Made by a program: the position numbers and the translations under genes
Assembly: GCA_013316495.1 (NCBI GenBank)
Contig: WSMP01000002.1
Location: 1 to 24,761 of the forward strand
DNA: 24,761 bases
Direction: 5' to 3'
Source: Angelakisella sp.
GTDB taxonomy: Bacteria > Bacillota > Clostridia > Oscillospirales > Ruminococcaceae
The notes under the pieces: generated by a model
Told to the model about the DNA's origin: nothing
Databases searched by the model: none
What the model saw: only the letters and a program-made list of their open reading frames with translations
Shown here: positions 1 through 7,072 of the stretch, in pieces
Layout of the letters: the number at the start of each line of letters is the position of its first letter
Position numbering within the stretch: the first letter of the stretch is position 1

Positions 1-1
1 G

Positions 2-367
2 GGCATTTATACCTCCGGCACCGTTCTGGCGCCGGACCATTACCTGCGGGTGGCCGAAGACATGAAGAATGGGGACTTGCCGGTGATGGACTGGGTCTAT
101 GTGGGCATCTACCGGGGGAAGGAAGGGGTCTGCGGCTACACCTACGGCCTCACCAGCTTTGGCCGGAATGAGATGGAGATTTTGGACAGCTCCCATGAGC
201 CCAGCGACATCTTCGAGTTTCTGTACGACCTCTGCGCCTACCTGCTGAACGCGGATGTTTACATCCGGGACGGGGAGACGGTGGGCCATTCGGCGGAGGA
301 GAAGATTCCAGTCACCTGCTCCGAGGGGGTTTCCCTGGAGGGGATGACCCTGAAGATTCATTATTAA
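2..367 (+). CDS. DUF4261 domain protein, C-terminal part (5' end outside window)
   Basis: The frame is open from the first bases of the window to a TAA at 365-367, so only the last 121 residues are visible; an internal GTG at 50 is not a credible start because the coding reading continues upstream of it. The visible part resembles the C-terminus of DUF4261 proteins: a glycine- and aromatic-rich beta segment, then GLTSFGRNEMEI, a helix-rich stretch and the sequence DGETVGHSAEEKIPVT, ending in LKIHY. The next gene downstream (675-1679) has the matching elements (GLYALGLPDVQLHF and KPGETVDG), so the two are tandem paralogues. The function of DUF4261 proteins is unknown to me; they are often found as clusters of paralogues. 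Family assignment is by remembered pattern, not a search. Confidence 0.7.
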   Translation, partial: GIYTSGTVLAPDHYLRVAEDMKNGDLPVMDWVYVGIYRGKEGVCGYTYGLTSFGRNEMEILDSSHEPSDIFEFLYDLCAYLLNADVYIRDGETVGHSAEEKIPVTCSEGVSLEGMTLKIHY

Positions 368-657
368 GAGCCTATACAAGAACTCCCGGTGCGCCGAATA
401 GGCAGGGATTTTTGCGTCCTGCAAGGCAAAAAAACCTTGGAGCCCTTCGGGCACATCTGCTTCGCAGAATACTTGCATATTCGGCGTAGCCGACGTACTC
501 GAAGGGACGCAAAGCGACCCGTTAGGGTTCAAGGTTTTTTCCAGGCACCAAGAGCCGCCTGCGGCGGTTGCGCCTGGACGCGCCTGCGGGCGCAGTAACG
601 TCGCAGGGAACAAAAAGACCTGTCAAGGCGGTGTGCAGGGAGATCTTGGACAGGCTC
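368..657 (+). mobile_element. 290-bp MITE-like element, copy A
   Basis: A 290-bp non-coding unit begins immediately after the TAA of the upstream gene with GAGCCTATACAAGAACTCCC and ends with GGGAGATCTTGGACAGGCTC. These ends are inverted repeats of each other, matching at 17 of 20 positions. A second copy of exactly the same length lies inverted at 4416-4705. The interior is full of small GC-rich hairpins (for example GCCGCCTGCGGCGG and GCGCCTGCGGGCGC) and has no convincing gene. Flanks are TTAA on the left and AAGG on the right, giving at most a 2-bp duplication. A non-autonomous transposon moved by a transposase encoded elsewhere is the best explanation. It fills most of the gap between the two DUF4261 genes. 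Confidence 0.75.
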
Positions 658-674
658 AAGGGAGGGTTATAGAT

Positions 675-1679
675 ATGGGAATTTTAAGCGGTCTTTTTGG
701 AAAAAAGCAGGAGAATCCCGCGCCCCAGGAGGAGCGGACCGAGGCCACCAGCGGGGAGCCTGCCGGGGAGCAGGACCAGGTCTTCCAGCAGGAGCGGGAA
801 GTGGAAGCCCCGGATTTCCATAAGCTCATCTGGCTGAATCTTCTCTTCCAGGAAAAGCCGGAGCGTCCAGTCCCGGCGCTGTTTGCCCAGAAGCTGGGGG
901 AGAAGCTGGGGTGCGCCATTGATACTGTTACCGAAAAGGAGGACGGCATTTACAGCTTTGCTGCCAAGGGGCTGCTGGTGGAATATGAGGGGGAAAAGAG
1001 GGTTCCGGCCCAGGTGCTGATAGCGCCCCCCAGCTCCTTTGAATCGGAGAAGATCGACGCCTTCCAGCGCAGCCAGCTGTGGGATGTCCAAAACGGGGGA
1101 GAGCTGCTGGACAGCTGCAAATACAGCGTGATGCTCAGCGACTTTATGGCCTCCGGCCTTCCTTACCTGGAGCGGGCGCGGCTCCTCACCGCCTGGCTGG
1201 AAACCGCTTTGGAGCTGTTCCCCGGCTGCACCGCCGTTTGGGTGCCCTCCGCCGGAAAACTTCTGGACCGGGAGCAGGCGGTGAATAACCCCCTCACAGG
1301 GGACAGCCGCTTTATGTGGTACGGGGTGAATGTGCGTTTCTTCAACATCCAGGGGAGCGAGGACAAGGTGATGGACACCCTGGGCCTTTACGCCCTGGGC
1401 CTGCCGGACGTTCAGCTCCACTTCCGGGAGCTGAACCCCGACCATGTGTCAAACTACCTCTACAATGTGGGCCAGTACCTCTATGATAATGACGTCCCCA
1501 TTAAACCAGGGGAGACGGTGGACGGGGTGAACGCCCAAGGGAAGATTGACCAGAGCATCCAGTGGGAGTGCCACTATGAACAGGCGCTTATCCAGCCGCC
1601 CCGTGTGGTGATGGATATTTGCCCCGGCAGCTTCGCTGCTGGAAGACGGCCGGGAGGCAACAAAGGCAATAAGAAATAA
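675..1679 (+). CDS. DUF4261 domain protein
   Basis: A 334-residue protein. The ATG at 675 is chosen because AAGGGAGGG at 657-665 is a good ribosome binding site; an in-frame GTG at 633 lies inside the repeat element and is rejected. The first 45 or so residues are polar and Glu/Gln-rich after a short MGILSGLFGKK start, a layout common for proteins with a disordered N-terminal linker. The remainder matches the DUF4261 pattern: a DAFQRSQLWDV segment, a VWVPSAGKLL segment, and DTLGLYALGLPDVQLHF near residue 245 followed by LYNVGQYLYDNDVPIKPGET. The C-terminus ends in a basic, Gly-rich tail. It is a paralogue of the truncated gene before it, now separated from it by the 290-bp element. No biochemical role is known to me. 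Confidence 0.75.
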   Translation: MGILSGLFGKKQENPAPQEERTEATSGEPAGEQDQVFQQEREVEAPDFHKLIWLNLLFQEKPERPVPALFAQKLGEKLGCAIDTVTEKEDGIYSFAAKGLLVEYEGEKRVPAQVLIAPPSSFESEKIDAFQRSQLWDVQNGGELLDSCKYSVMLSDFMASGLPYLERARLLTAWLETALELFPGCTAVWVPSAGKLLDREQAVNNPLTGDSRFMWYGVNVRFFNIQGSEDKVMDTLGLYALGLPDVQLHFRELNPDHVSNYLYNVGQYLYDNDVPIKPGETVDGVNAQGKIDQSIQWECHYEQALIQPPRVVMDICPGSFAAGRRPGGNKGNKK

Positions 1680-1684
1680 CAGTA

Positions 1685-1723
1685 CCCCCCAGAGAGCAGC
1701 TACCCTCCGGGGGGATTACTTTT
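1685..1723. terminator. Bidirectional terminator between convergent genes
   Basis: CCCCCC at 1685-1690 pairs with GGGGGG at 1709-1714, extended inward by GAG/CTC after one mismatch. A T-containing tail (ATTACTTTTA) follows on the plus strand. It sits between the convergent genes ending at 1679 and 1722 and could serve both. Confidence 0.6.
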
Positions 1724-2129
1724 AGGATTCCGGCAGTTCTGTTTCCGGCAGCGCGTCCTCCTCCAAAGGAGGGGCAGCGTCCGGGATGCGCAGCGTAAGC
1801 GCCCCCAGGTAAAAGACTACATCAAAAAAGCTCCCGGTGATGAGAAGGTCCATGTTCTCCAGGTGGTTGACCGGGTTCAGGTAAATAATAAGCATATTGG
1901 CCAGGGCGCCCACCGCTATCAGCATCAGGACGCTTTTCAGGGTCTTTCCCCGGAGGCGACCCTTGTAATGGGCTACCCCGGTCCCGAAGGAGACCAGACA
2001 GCAGGCGCAGGTAATAAGGAGCACACCCATGGGGAGCCGCTCCAGCCCGTAATACAGGTGGTAGGCGATGGCGGAAACCCGCGCCGCCGAATAAAAGGTG
2101 AGCAGTATGGTTATGATGGATTTGGTCAT
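1722..2129 (-). CDS. Small integral membrane protein, unknown function
   Basis: A 135-residue protein with about four hydrophobic segments (roughly residues 5-25, 32-52, 66-85 and 95-112) and a short acidic, proline-rich tail ending LPETELPES. The ATG at 2129 follows an AGGAGGC ribosome binding site that overlaps the TAG stop of the upstream gene, so the two are translationally adjacent and very probably one operon. I do not recognise the family. The position after a DUF4364-type gene is the only hint. A membrane location follows from the hydrophobic segments; anything further would be guesswork. Confidence 0.65.
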   Translation of the reverse strand: MTKSIITILLTFYSAARVSAIAYHLYYGLERLPMGVLLITCACCLVSFGTGVAHYKGRLRGKTLKSVLMLIAVGALANMLIIYLNPVNHLENMDLLITGSFFDVVFYLGALTLRIPDAAPPLEEDALPETELPES

Positions 2130-2138
2130 AGATGCCTC

Positions 2139-2744
2139 CTAGTCGTTAAACAGGTCCTGCTGGCTTTCCACCAGCTCCCCCACCGTCCGGGTATCGCCGG
2201 TGAGCAGGGCAAAAACCCCCTTATACACCAGCATAGGGTCGTTGAGAAAGCGACGGCGTATGGCCTCGCATTCCCGCCGGGTGGGCATAAAGATGGAGAG
2301 GGACAGCAGGTCACTGCCGATATCCGGAATGGTGAGGGAGATCTGCCAGCCATCCTCTTTTTCCAGTATTTCAACCCGGTTTTCCCGCTGGCGGCGCACC
2401 AGGGTGAGGATGCGCTCCAGGGCCATCGCCGCCCGCTCCCGCACCGCCGGAGGCAGGTCCTTTTCAAAGGTATCGGAGATTCCCCGCCCCAGGGCGCTAA
2501 GAACAAAGCACGGCTCCCCCTGGTACTCCTGGGGGAGGATATGGCCGGAGCGGCGCAGGCTCTCCATCGTCTCCGCAAACTGGAAGTAGTTTACCAGCTC
2601 CTGCCCCTGAAGAGCGGCGTTTAATTCCTGGAAGGAAACCGGCTGTCCCGCTTGGTCAATCAGATAACAGATGAGAATCATCACCTCGTGGCTGGTGGTG
2701 ACGCTGCCGGGACGCACCCCTTCGGTAAAGGCGTTGTATTCCAA
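2139..2744 (-). CDS. DUF4364 family protein
   Basis: A 201-residue cytoplasmic protein starting at TTG (2744) after a GGGAGGG ribosome binding site. The N-terminal half resembles a winged-helix fold: EVMILICYLIDQAG, then a short helix with NYFQFAETMESLRRSGHI, then a segment (FVLSALGRGISDTFEKDLP) like the wing and linker of DUF4364 proteins. The C-terminal half is an alpha/beta region ending in GELVESQQDLFND. DUF4364 proteins are widespread in Clostridia and are thought to be DNA-binding-like because of the helix-turn-helix, but I know of no defined regulon. It is the first gene of a two-gene minus-strand operon, divergent from the VTT-type gene. Assignment is by pattern. Confidence 0.65.
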   Translation of the reverse strand: MEYNAFTEGVRPGSVTTSHEVMILICYLIDQAGQPVSFQELNAALQGQELVNYFQFAETMESLRRSGHILPQEYQGEPCFVLSALGRGISDTFEKDLPPAVRERAAMALERILTLVRRQRENRVEILEKEDGWQISLTIPDIGSDLLSLSIFMPTRRECEAIRRRFLNDPMLVYKGVFALLTGDTRTVGELVESQQDLFND

Positions 2745-2892
2745 AAGAAGGACCCTCCCTCGCCCAAAAAATGTTTACAATCTGTTTGTAGCATTCTGCC
2801 GGTGTTTATCGTATCATGGATAATACTATTTATTGTACCAAAAAATTGTGACAAAATATAGCAAAAAAAAAAAAAAAATGCGGAGGATGTCT
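2745..2892. promoter_or_regulatory. AT-rich divergent promoter region
   Basis: This AT-rich gap separates two divergent transcription units. On the plus strand TTGTAC (2833-2838), an 18-nt spacer and TATAGC (2857-2862) form a possible promoter. On the minus strand TTGTCA (2854-2849), a 16-nt spacer and TAAATA (2832-2827) form another. The candidates overlap, so the two directions may compete. Neither is close enough to consensus to be sure. Confidence 0.4.
2863..2878 (+). repeat. Homopolymer tract of 16 A
   Basis: Sixteen consecutive A bases lie between the possible plus-strand -10 box and the ribosome binding site GGAGG (2882-2886) of the VTT-type gene. It is the longest homopolymer noticed in the window. 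Tracts like this slip during replication. Confidence 0.95.
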
Positions 2893-3611
2893 ATGAATAG
2901 CGATCATGTAAAGAAAAACGGCGGCAAAAAACCGTTCCTGCTGGCTGTGGGGGCAGCCGGTTTTCTCCTCCTTTGCCTCGCCTGCCTGCCCCTTATCCGG
3001 TGGATGCTCCGCCCGGAGTTTGGTCCCTGGCTCCAGGGAAAGGTGGAGCTTCTGGGCCTGTGGGGGGTGCTGCTTCTGCTGGGGGTCCAAATCCTCCAGA
3101 TTGTGGTAGCCATCATCCCAGGGGAGCCGGTGGAGCTAGCCGCCGGAGCGATGTACGGGGCGGTTGGGGGGCTTCTGCTCTGTCTGGCTGGGTGCCTTAT
3201 CGGCTCGGCAGCGGTATTTCTCCTGGTGCGCAGGAAGGGAAAAGCCGCCTTCGACCGCACCTCCCTGGGCCAGCAGTTGGGGCAGTACCGGTTCCTTCAG
3301 GACGAAGCCCGTCTGGAAGGGGTTGTCTTTCTCCTCTATTTCATCCCCGGCACCCCGAAGGATATTCTGGTGTATGTCTGCGGCCTCAGCTCCCTTCCCT
3401 TGGGGCGGTTCTTGTTCCTTTCCACCCTGGCCCGCATCCCCTCGGTGATCACCTCCACCTGGGCGGGGCCAGCTTCGCCAGCAATAACCTGTGGCTGACG
3501 GTGGGAATCTTTCTCTGCACCGGTCTTTTGGGACTGGGAGGCATCTGGTTCCAGCGCCGCTACCTGGCAAAGAAGAACCGGGGGAAGGCCGCGCCTGGCG
3601 GGGAAGGATAG
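2893..3611 (+). pseudogene. TVP38/TMEM64 (VTT domain) membrane protein, frameshifted
   Basis: The protein begins at ATG 2893 after GGAGG. It has an N-terminal hydrophobic segment (about residues 13-35), further membrane segments and the VTT-family signatures IIPGEPVELAAGAMYG and FIPGTPKDILVYVCGL. These proteins belong to the SNARE-associated/DedA-like superfamily, whose eukaryotic members are lipid scramblases; bacterial roles are poorly defined. After RIPSVITSTWAG the reading frame runs into a stop at 3496-3498. The expected continuation, ASFASNNLWLTVGIFLCTG and a basic tail, is intact one frame back, from 3468 to the TAA/TAG region ending at 3611. One G missing from the GGGG run at 3465-3468 explains it. 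It may be a true mutation, a phase-variable site or a base-calling error. Confidence 0.8.
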
Positions 3612-3630
3612 AAAAGGGTTGGAGAGTGTC

Positions 3631-3659
3631 TTGCAATCCCTGCCGGCTGCTGTTATACT
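3631..3659 (+). promoter_or_regulatory. Sigma-A type promoter
   Basis: TTGCAA (3631-3636), a 17-nt spacer and TATACT (3654-3659) form a near-consensus promoter. It lies 44 nt upstream of the membrane-protein gene starting at 3704. Confidence 0.75.
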
Positions 3660-3703
3660 GAAAGCGGAACAAAGCGTTTTATCATCAGAAAGGAGTATCT
3701 GCC

Positions 3704-4339
3704 ATGTCCCTGCTGGTCAGTCTTTTCTACGCCCTCTGGGAATTCCGCCTTCCTTTCTTCCGCAGCTTTAGCCCGCTGGGGTGGCTGGTTCCGGTGGCCT
3801 TTCTGCTGCTTTTCCCTCTGTTCCACCGCCTGCGGGTCCAGGTGGACTTCCACCCGGAGCCAGAGGAGGAGGGGTTGGGGGGCAGTCTCCGGTTTATGGC
3901 AAGGCTCCTCCCCCTGGAGGATACGCTGTGTTTCCCCAAAAGGAGCCGCTGGTTTGTCTTGGGGTGCGCCGTCTTGCTGGCTGCCGACCTGGCCGGCTCC
4001 TGGGGGGAGGCTTTGCTTATCCTTTCAGGGCAGGGTTTGCCTTACTGGGCCGCCCTCCTGCTGAATCAGATCTCCGGCTGCGCCATGCTTTTGCTGCCGG
4101 TTTTCCACTGGCGGCTGCACCGGGACAGGGTCTCCGCCTGGGGGGATATTTTCTTCGCCGGGACGATGATCCTGCTGGGGGGCATCTATGAGGTCCACCA
4201 CACCCTTTCGGACCCCAACGCCTACTTTGCCGCTCTGGGGCGCTATGCCCTTGTAAGCCTGCTCCTCACCCTGGCCTATGCCGGGGCGCTGGCCCTCTAT
4301 CTCCGGTGGAGACGCCGGGGCAAGGCTCTGGCCGCCTGA
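3704..4339 (+). CDS. Integral membrane protein, unknown function
   Basis: A 211-residue protein starting at ATG 3704 after AAAGGAG. About five hydrophobic segments are visible: residues 24-41, 83-97, 111-133, 145-160 and 178-197, with a cytoplasmic-looking acidic loop (HPEPEEEGLGG) after the first and a basic C-terminus (RWRRRGKA). The family is not recognised. It has its own promoter and is followed by a strong terminator, so it appears to be transcribed alone. Its position next to the VTT-type gene may not be meaningful, since that gene is separated by a promoter. Confidence 0.65.
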   Translation: MSLLVSLFYALWEFRLPFFRSFSPLGWLVPVAFLLLFPLFHRLRVQVDFHPEPEEEGLGGSLRFMARLLPLEDTLCFPKRSRWFVLGCAVLLAADLAGSWGEALLILSGQGLPYWAALLLNQISGCAMLLLPVFHWRLHRDRVSAWGDIFFAGTMILLGGIYEVHHTLSDPNAYFAALGRYALVSLLLTLAYAGALALYLRWRRRGKALAA

Positions 4340-4364
4340 TAAACCAAATGTCCCCATAAAACTA

Positions 4365-4392
4365 CCCCGCGCCTTTTTAGCGCGGGGCTTTT
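4365..4392 (+). terminator. Intrinsic terminator
   Basis: A perfect 8-bp stem CCCCGCGC (4365-4372) and GCGCGGGG (4380-4387) with a 7-nt loop is followed by CTTTTG. It closes the single-gene unit ending at 4339. Confidence 0.85.
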
Positions 4393-4415
4393 GCTGCCTA
4401 TCTATAATGCTTTTA

Positions 4416-4705
4416 GAGCCTATTCAAAAACTCCCAGCCCACCGCCTTGACAGGTCTTTATCCGTCCTGCTGCGTTACTGCGCCCGCAGGCGCGTCCAGG
4501 CGCAACCGCCGCAGGCGGCTCTTAGCGCCTGGAAAAAACCTTGAACCCTAACGGGTCGCTTCGCGTCCCTTCGGGTACGTCGGCTATGCCGAAGACACCA
4601 AGTATTCTGCGAAGCAGACATGCCCGAAGGGCTCCGAGGTTTTTTGCCTTGCAGGGCGAAAAAATCCCTGCCAATTCGGTATACCTGGAGTTCTTGAACA
4701 GGCTC
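4416..4705 (-). mobile_element. 290-bp MITE-like element, copy B (inverted)
   Basis: The same unit as at 368-657, in the opposite orientation and exactly the same length. Its ends read GAGCCTATTCAAAAACTCCC and, as reverse complement of the other end, GAGCCTGTTCAAGAACTCCA (17 of 20 matching). It is flanked on both sides by TTA, consistent with a 3-bp target duplication. The two copies differ at many positions throughout, so they are not a recent duplication. The 4340-4845 gap holds this element, the terminator before it and two hairpins after it, and no gene. Confidence 0.75.
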
Positions 4706-4782
4706 TTAGGGAGTGTCCAAATTGTGCGCAACTTCCAAGTTCCCCTGCTACGCTGTAAACACCCTGGCCGTTCTTCTTTTTG

Positions 4783-4816
4783 CTTCTTTTTCTTCTTTCG
4801 TAAGAAGAAAAAGAAG
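4783..4816. repeat. 15-bp perfect pyrimidine/purine hairpin
   Basis: CTTCTTTTTCTTCTT (4783-4797), a TCGT loop and AAGAAGAAAAAGAAG (4802-4816) form a perfect 15-bp inverted repeat with one strand nearly all pyrimidine in the first arm. It lies downstream of the asnS terminator in transcription order and could be a second terminator or part of a dispersed repeat. Confidence 0.75.
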
Positions 4817-4822
4817 TGGAGG

Positions 4823-4839
4823 CTGGGGCAACGCCCCAG
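4823..4839 (-). terminator. asnS terminator
   Basis: On the minus strand CTGGGGC, a 3-nt loop and GCCCCAG form a 7-bp stem six bases after the asnS stop. It is followed by a T-rich stretch (CTTCTTTTTCTTC), as in intrinsic terminators. Confidence 0.65.
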
Positions 4840-4845
4840 ATTTGC

Positions 4846-6240
4846 TTAAAACTCCGCCGAGCCGGTGGTGCGGGGGAAGGGGAGGACGTCCCGGATGTTG
4901 CTGATGCCGGTGATATACATAATGAGCCGCTCAAAGCCCAGGCCAAAGCCGGCGTGGCGGGTGCCGCCAAACCGCCGCAGGTCCAGATACCACCAGTAGT
5001 CCTCCTCCCGCAGGCCCAGCTCTTTAATACGGGCCAGCAGCATATCCAGCCGCTCTTCGCGCTGGCTGCCGCCGATGATTTCCCCAACGCCGGGGACCAG
5101 CAGATCCACAGCGGCCACCGTCTTGTTGTCGTCGTTCATCCGCATATAGAAGGCTTTGATCTCCTTGGGATAATCGGTGACGAAGACCGGCTTTTTATAG
5201 ACCTCCTCGGTGAGATAGCGCTCGTGCTCGGTCTGGAGGTCGCAGCCCCAGTAGACCGGGTATTCAAAACGGTCCTTCACCTTTGTCAGAATCTCTACCG
5301 CCTCGGTGTAGGTGACATGGGCAAAATCCGAATTGACGATGTTCTCCAGCCGCTTCAGCAGTCCCTTGTCGTAGAAGCTGTTAAAGAACTGCAACTCGGC
5401 GGGGCAGTTTTCCATCACATACCGCAGCACAAATTTAATCATATCAGAGGCCAGCTTCATGTCGTCCGCCAGGTCCGCAAAGGCAATCTCCGGCTCAATC
5501 ATCCAGAACTCCGCCGCGTGGCGGGGGGTGTTGGAGCGCTCCGCCCGGAAGGTGGGCCCAAAGGTATACACCTTGGAAAAGGCCATGGCCATGCACTCCG
5601 CCTCCAGCTGGCCGGAGACGGTGAGATTGGCAGCCTTGCCGAAGAAATCCTGGGTATAGTCCACCTTGCCGTCTTCGGTGCGGGGAGGCTCGGCGATATC
5701 CAGGTTGGTGAGGTGGAACATCTCCCCGGCGCCCTCGCAATCGCTGCAGGTGATGATGGGGGTGTGGGCGTAGACAAAGCCCCTGTCATTGAAGAACTTG
5801 TGGATGGCGTAGGCCGCTACCGAGCGCACCCGGAAGACGGCGCTGTAGGTGTTGCTCCGGGGACGCAGGTGCTGGATGGTGCGCAGGTATTCCAGGGTGT
5901 GCTTTTTCTTCTGGAGGGGATATTCCGGGGAGGAGCTCCCTTCCACCTGGATGGAAACGGCGTGGACCTCAAAGGGCTGCTTGGCGTTTGGGGTGAGCAG
6001 GACGTGGCCCCGGACCACCAGGGCAGCACCCACGTTCTGCTTTGCAATCTCATCGTAGTTTTCCACCACAGAGGGTTCAAAAACCACCTGGAGGTTCTGG
6101 AAGGAGGTGCCGTCGTTCAGCTCAATAAAGCCCAGGGTCTTGCTCTGCCGGATGGTCTTGACCCAGCCGCACACTGTCACCTCGGAATCAATATAGTCGG
6201 CGACAGCGGAAAAAAGCGATTTAATCTCAGTTCTTTGCAT
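4846..6240 (-). CDS. asnS: Asparaginyl-tRNA synthetase
   Basis: The 464-residue length is typical for bacterial AsnRS. It charges tRNA-Asn with asparagine in the cytoplasm using ATP. The N-terminus (about residues 15-105) is an OB-fold anticodon-binding domain containing VCGWVKTIRQSKTLGFIELN. The class II catalytic core follows, with motif 2 FRAERSNTPRHAAEFWMIE near residues 231-249 and motif 3 GFGLGFERL near 431-439. The protein ends PRTTGSAEF, which is characteristic of AsnRS rather than AspRS. The start MQRTEIKSLFS at 6240 is chosen because upstream in-frame codons overlap the promoter. It is transcribed alone from the promoter at 6293-6321. The leader is only about 45 nt, too short for a T-box. 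Confidence 0.97.
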   Translation of the reverse strand: MQRTEIKSLFSAVADYIDSEVTVCGWVKTIRQSKTLGFIELNDGTSFQNLQVVFEPSVVENYDEIAKQNVGAALVVRGHVLLTPNAKQPFEVHAVSIQVEGSSSPEYPLQKKKHTLEYLRTIQHLRPRSNTYSAVFRVRSVAAYAIHKFFNDRGFVYAHTPIITCSDCEGAGEMFHLTNLDIAEPPRTEDGKVDYTQDFFGKAANLTVSGQLEAECMAMAFSKVYTFGPTFRAERSNTPRHAAEFWMIEPEIAFADLADDMKLASDMIKFVLRYVMENCPAELQFFNSFYDKGLLKRLENIVNSDFAHVTYTEAVEILTKVKDRFEYPVYWGCDLQTEHERYLTEEVYKKPVFVTDYPKEIKAFYMRMNDDNKTVAAVDLLVPGVGEIIGGSQREERLDMLLARIKELGLREEDYWWYLDLRRFGGTRHAGFGLGFERLIMYITGISNIRDVLPFPRTTGSAEF

Positions 6241-6292
6241 AAAGATGCAACCTTCTTTCCGGTAAATGAATTGGATGAAATCTATAGGTACT

Positions 6293-6321
6293 ATTATATA
6301 GAGTCTGTCCCTTTTTGGCAA
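6293..6321 (-). promoter_or_regulatory. asnS promoter
   Basis: On the minus strand TTGCCA (6321-6316), a 17-nt spacer and a perfect TATAAT (6298-6293) lie about 50 nt before the asnS start. Confidence 0.9.
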
Positions 6322-6383
6322 GAAGCGGAAAGGGAAGGGGGAGGGAAATTTTTCTGTTTTTTGGGAATCTTCTTTCCTTCGCC

Positions 6384-6412
6384 TTGACAGGGCTGGAAAA
6401 AGGTCCTACAAT
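6384..6412 (+). promoter_or_regulatory. Promoter of the flavin reductase-rubredoxin gene
   Basis: A perfect TTGACA (6384-6389), a 17-nt spacer and TACAAT (6407-6412) lie 27 nt before the start codon. It is one of the strongest-looking promoters in the window. Confidence 0.9.
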
Positions 6413-6439
6413 GAAGAGCAGAAAAGGGGGATTATTTTT

Positions 6440-7057
6440 ATGGATATGAAGACGATGTTTAACCTGACCTACGGCCTGTTTGTCCTCACCGCTGCCGCAG
6501 GAGGGAAGGAGAGCGGCTGCATCATCAACACAGCGGGGCAGGTGACGGTGGAGCCCAACCAAATCAGCATTACAGTGAACAAGGCCAACTACACCCACGA
6601 CCTGCTGCGGGAAAGCGGGAAGTTCAACATCTCCATCCTCAGCGAGGAGGCCAGCTTTGATACCTTCCGGCACTTTGGCTTCCAGTCCGGGCGGGATGTG
6701 GATAAGTTTGCAGGCTACGAAAGCTGCAAGCGCAGCGCCAACGGCCTGCATTATGTCACCGCCGGGTGCAACGGCTACATCAGCGCTTCGGTGAACCGGA
6801 TCGTGGACCTGGGCACCCACACCCTCTTCATTGCCACGGTGGAGGATATGGAGGTGCTGTCGGAGGTCCCGTCGGCCACCTACACCTACTACCAGTCCCA
6901 CATTAAGCCCAAGCCGGAAAAACCCAAGGCCGCCGGAAAGACGGTGTGGCGCTGCGTGGTGTGCGGTTATATCTACGAGGGGGAGGAGCTTCCCGCCGAT
7001 TTCATCTGTCCCCTTTGCAAGCACCCCGCTTCGGATTTTGAAAAGGTGACGCTGTAA
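6440..7057 (+). CDS. Flavin reductase-rubredoxin fusion (high-molecular-weight rubredoxin type)
   Basis: A 205-residue two-domain redox protein. Residues 1 to about 150 resemble the FMN-binding split-barrel flavin reductase family (NLTYGLFVLTAAAGGKESGC, then NQISITVNKANYTHDLL). Residues 168-205 are a rubredoxin-like iron site with C172-x2-C175-G and C190-x2-C193. The same architecture is known from Moorella Hrb, which passes electrons to a flavodiiron protein for oxygen or nitric oxide detoxification in anaerobes. That function is inferred here from family knowledge; no flavodiiron gene lies in the window. Start ATG 6440 follows AGGGGG. It is a single-gene unit with a strong promoter and a hairpin at 7073-7096. 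Confidence 0.9.
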   Translation: MDMKTMFNLTYGLFVLTAAAGGKESGCIINTAGQVTVEPNQISITVNKANYTHDLLRESGKFNISILSEEASFDTFRHFGFQSGRDVDKFAGYESCKRSANGLHYVTAGCNGYISASVNRIVDLGTHTLFIATVEDMEVLSEVPSATYTYYQSHIKPKPEKPKAAGKTVWRCVVCGYIYEGEELPADFICPLCKHPASDFEKVTL

Positions 7058-7072
7058 AGCAGCAAAAGATAA

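Noticed and set aside
389..598. Small open frame inside the 290-bp element
   Set aside because: No ribosome binding site, Arg-rich composition, and no equivalent full-length frame in the second copy.
3465..3498. Programmed -1 frameshifting in the VTT gene
   Set aside because: The G-run does not form the usual slippery heptamer and no downstream stimulatory stem was evident; a plain deletion or base-calling error is simpler.
6241..6298. T-box riboswitch upstream of asnS
   Set aside because: The promoter lies only about 50 nt from the start codon, leaving no room for a T-box.
4816..6387. Long open frame antisense to asnS (523 codons)
   Set aside because: It mirrors a well-conserved gene with high GC third positions, has no ribosome binding site and shows low-complexity, His/Gly-rich translation. 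It is a shadow frame.
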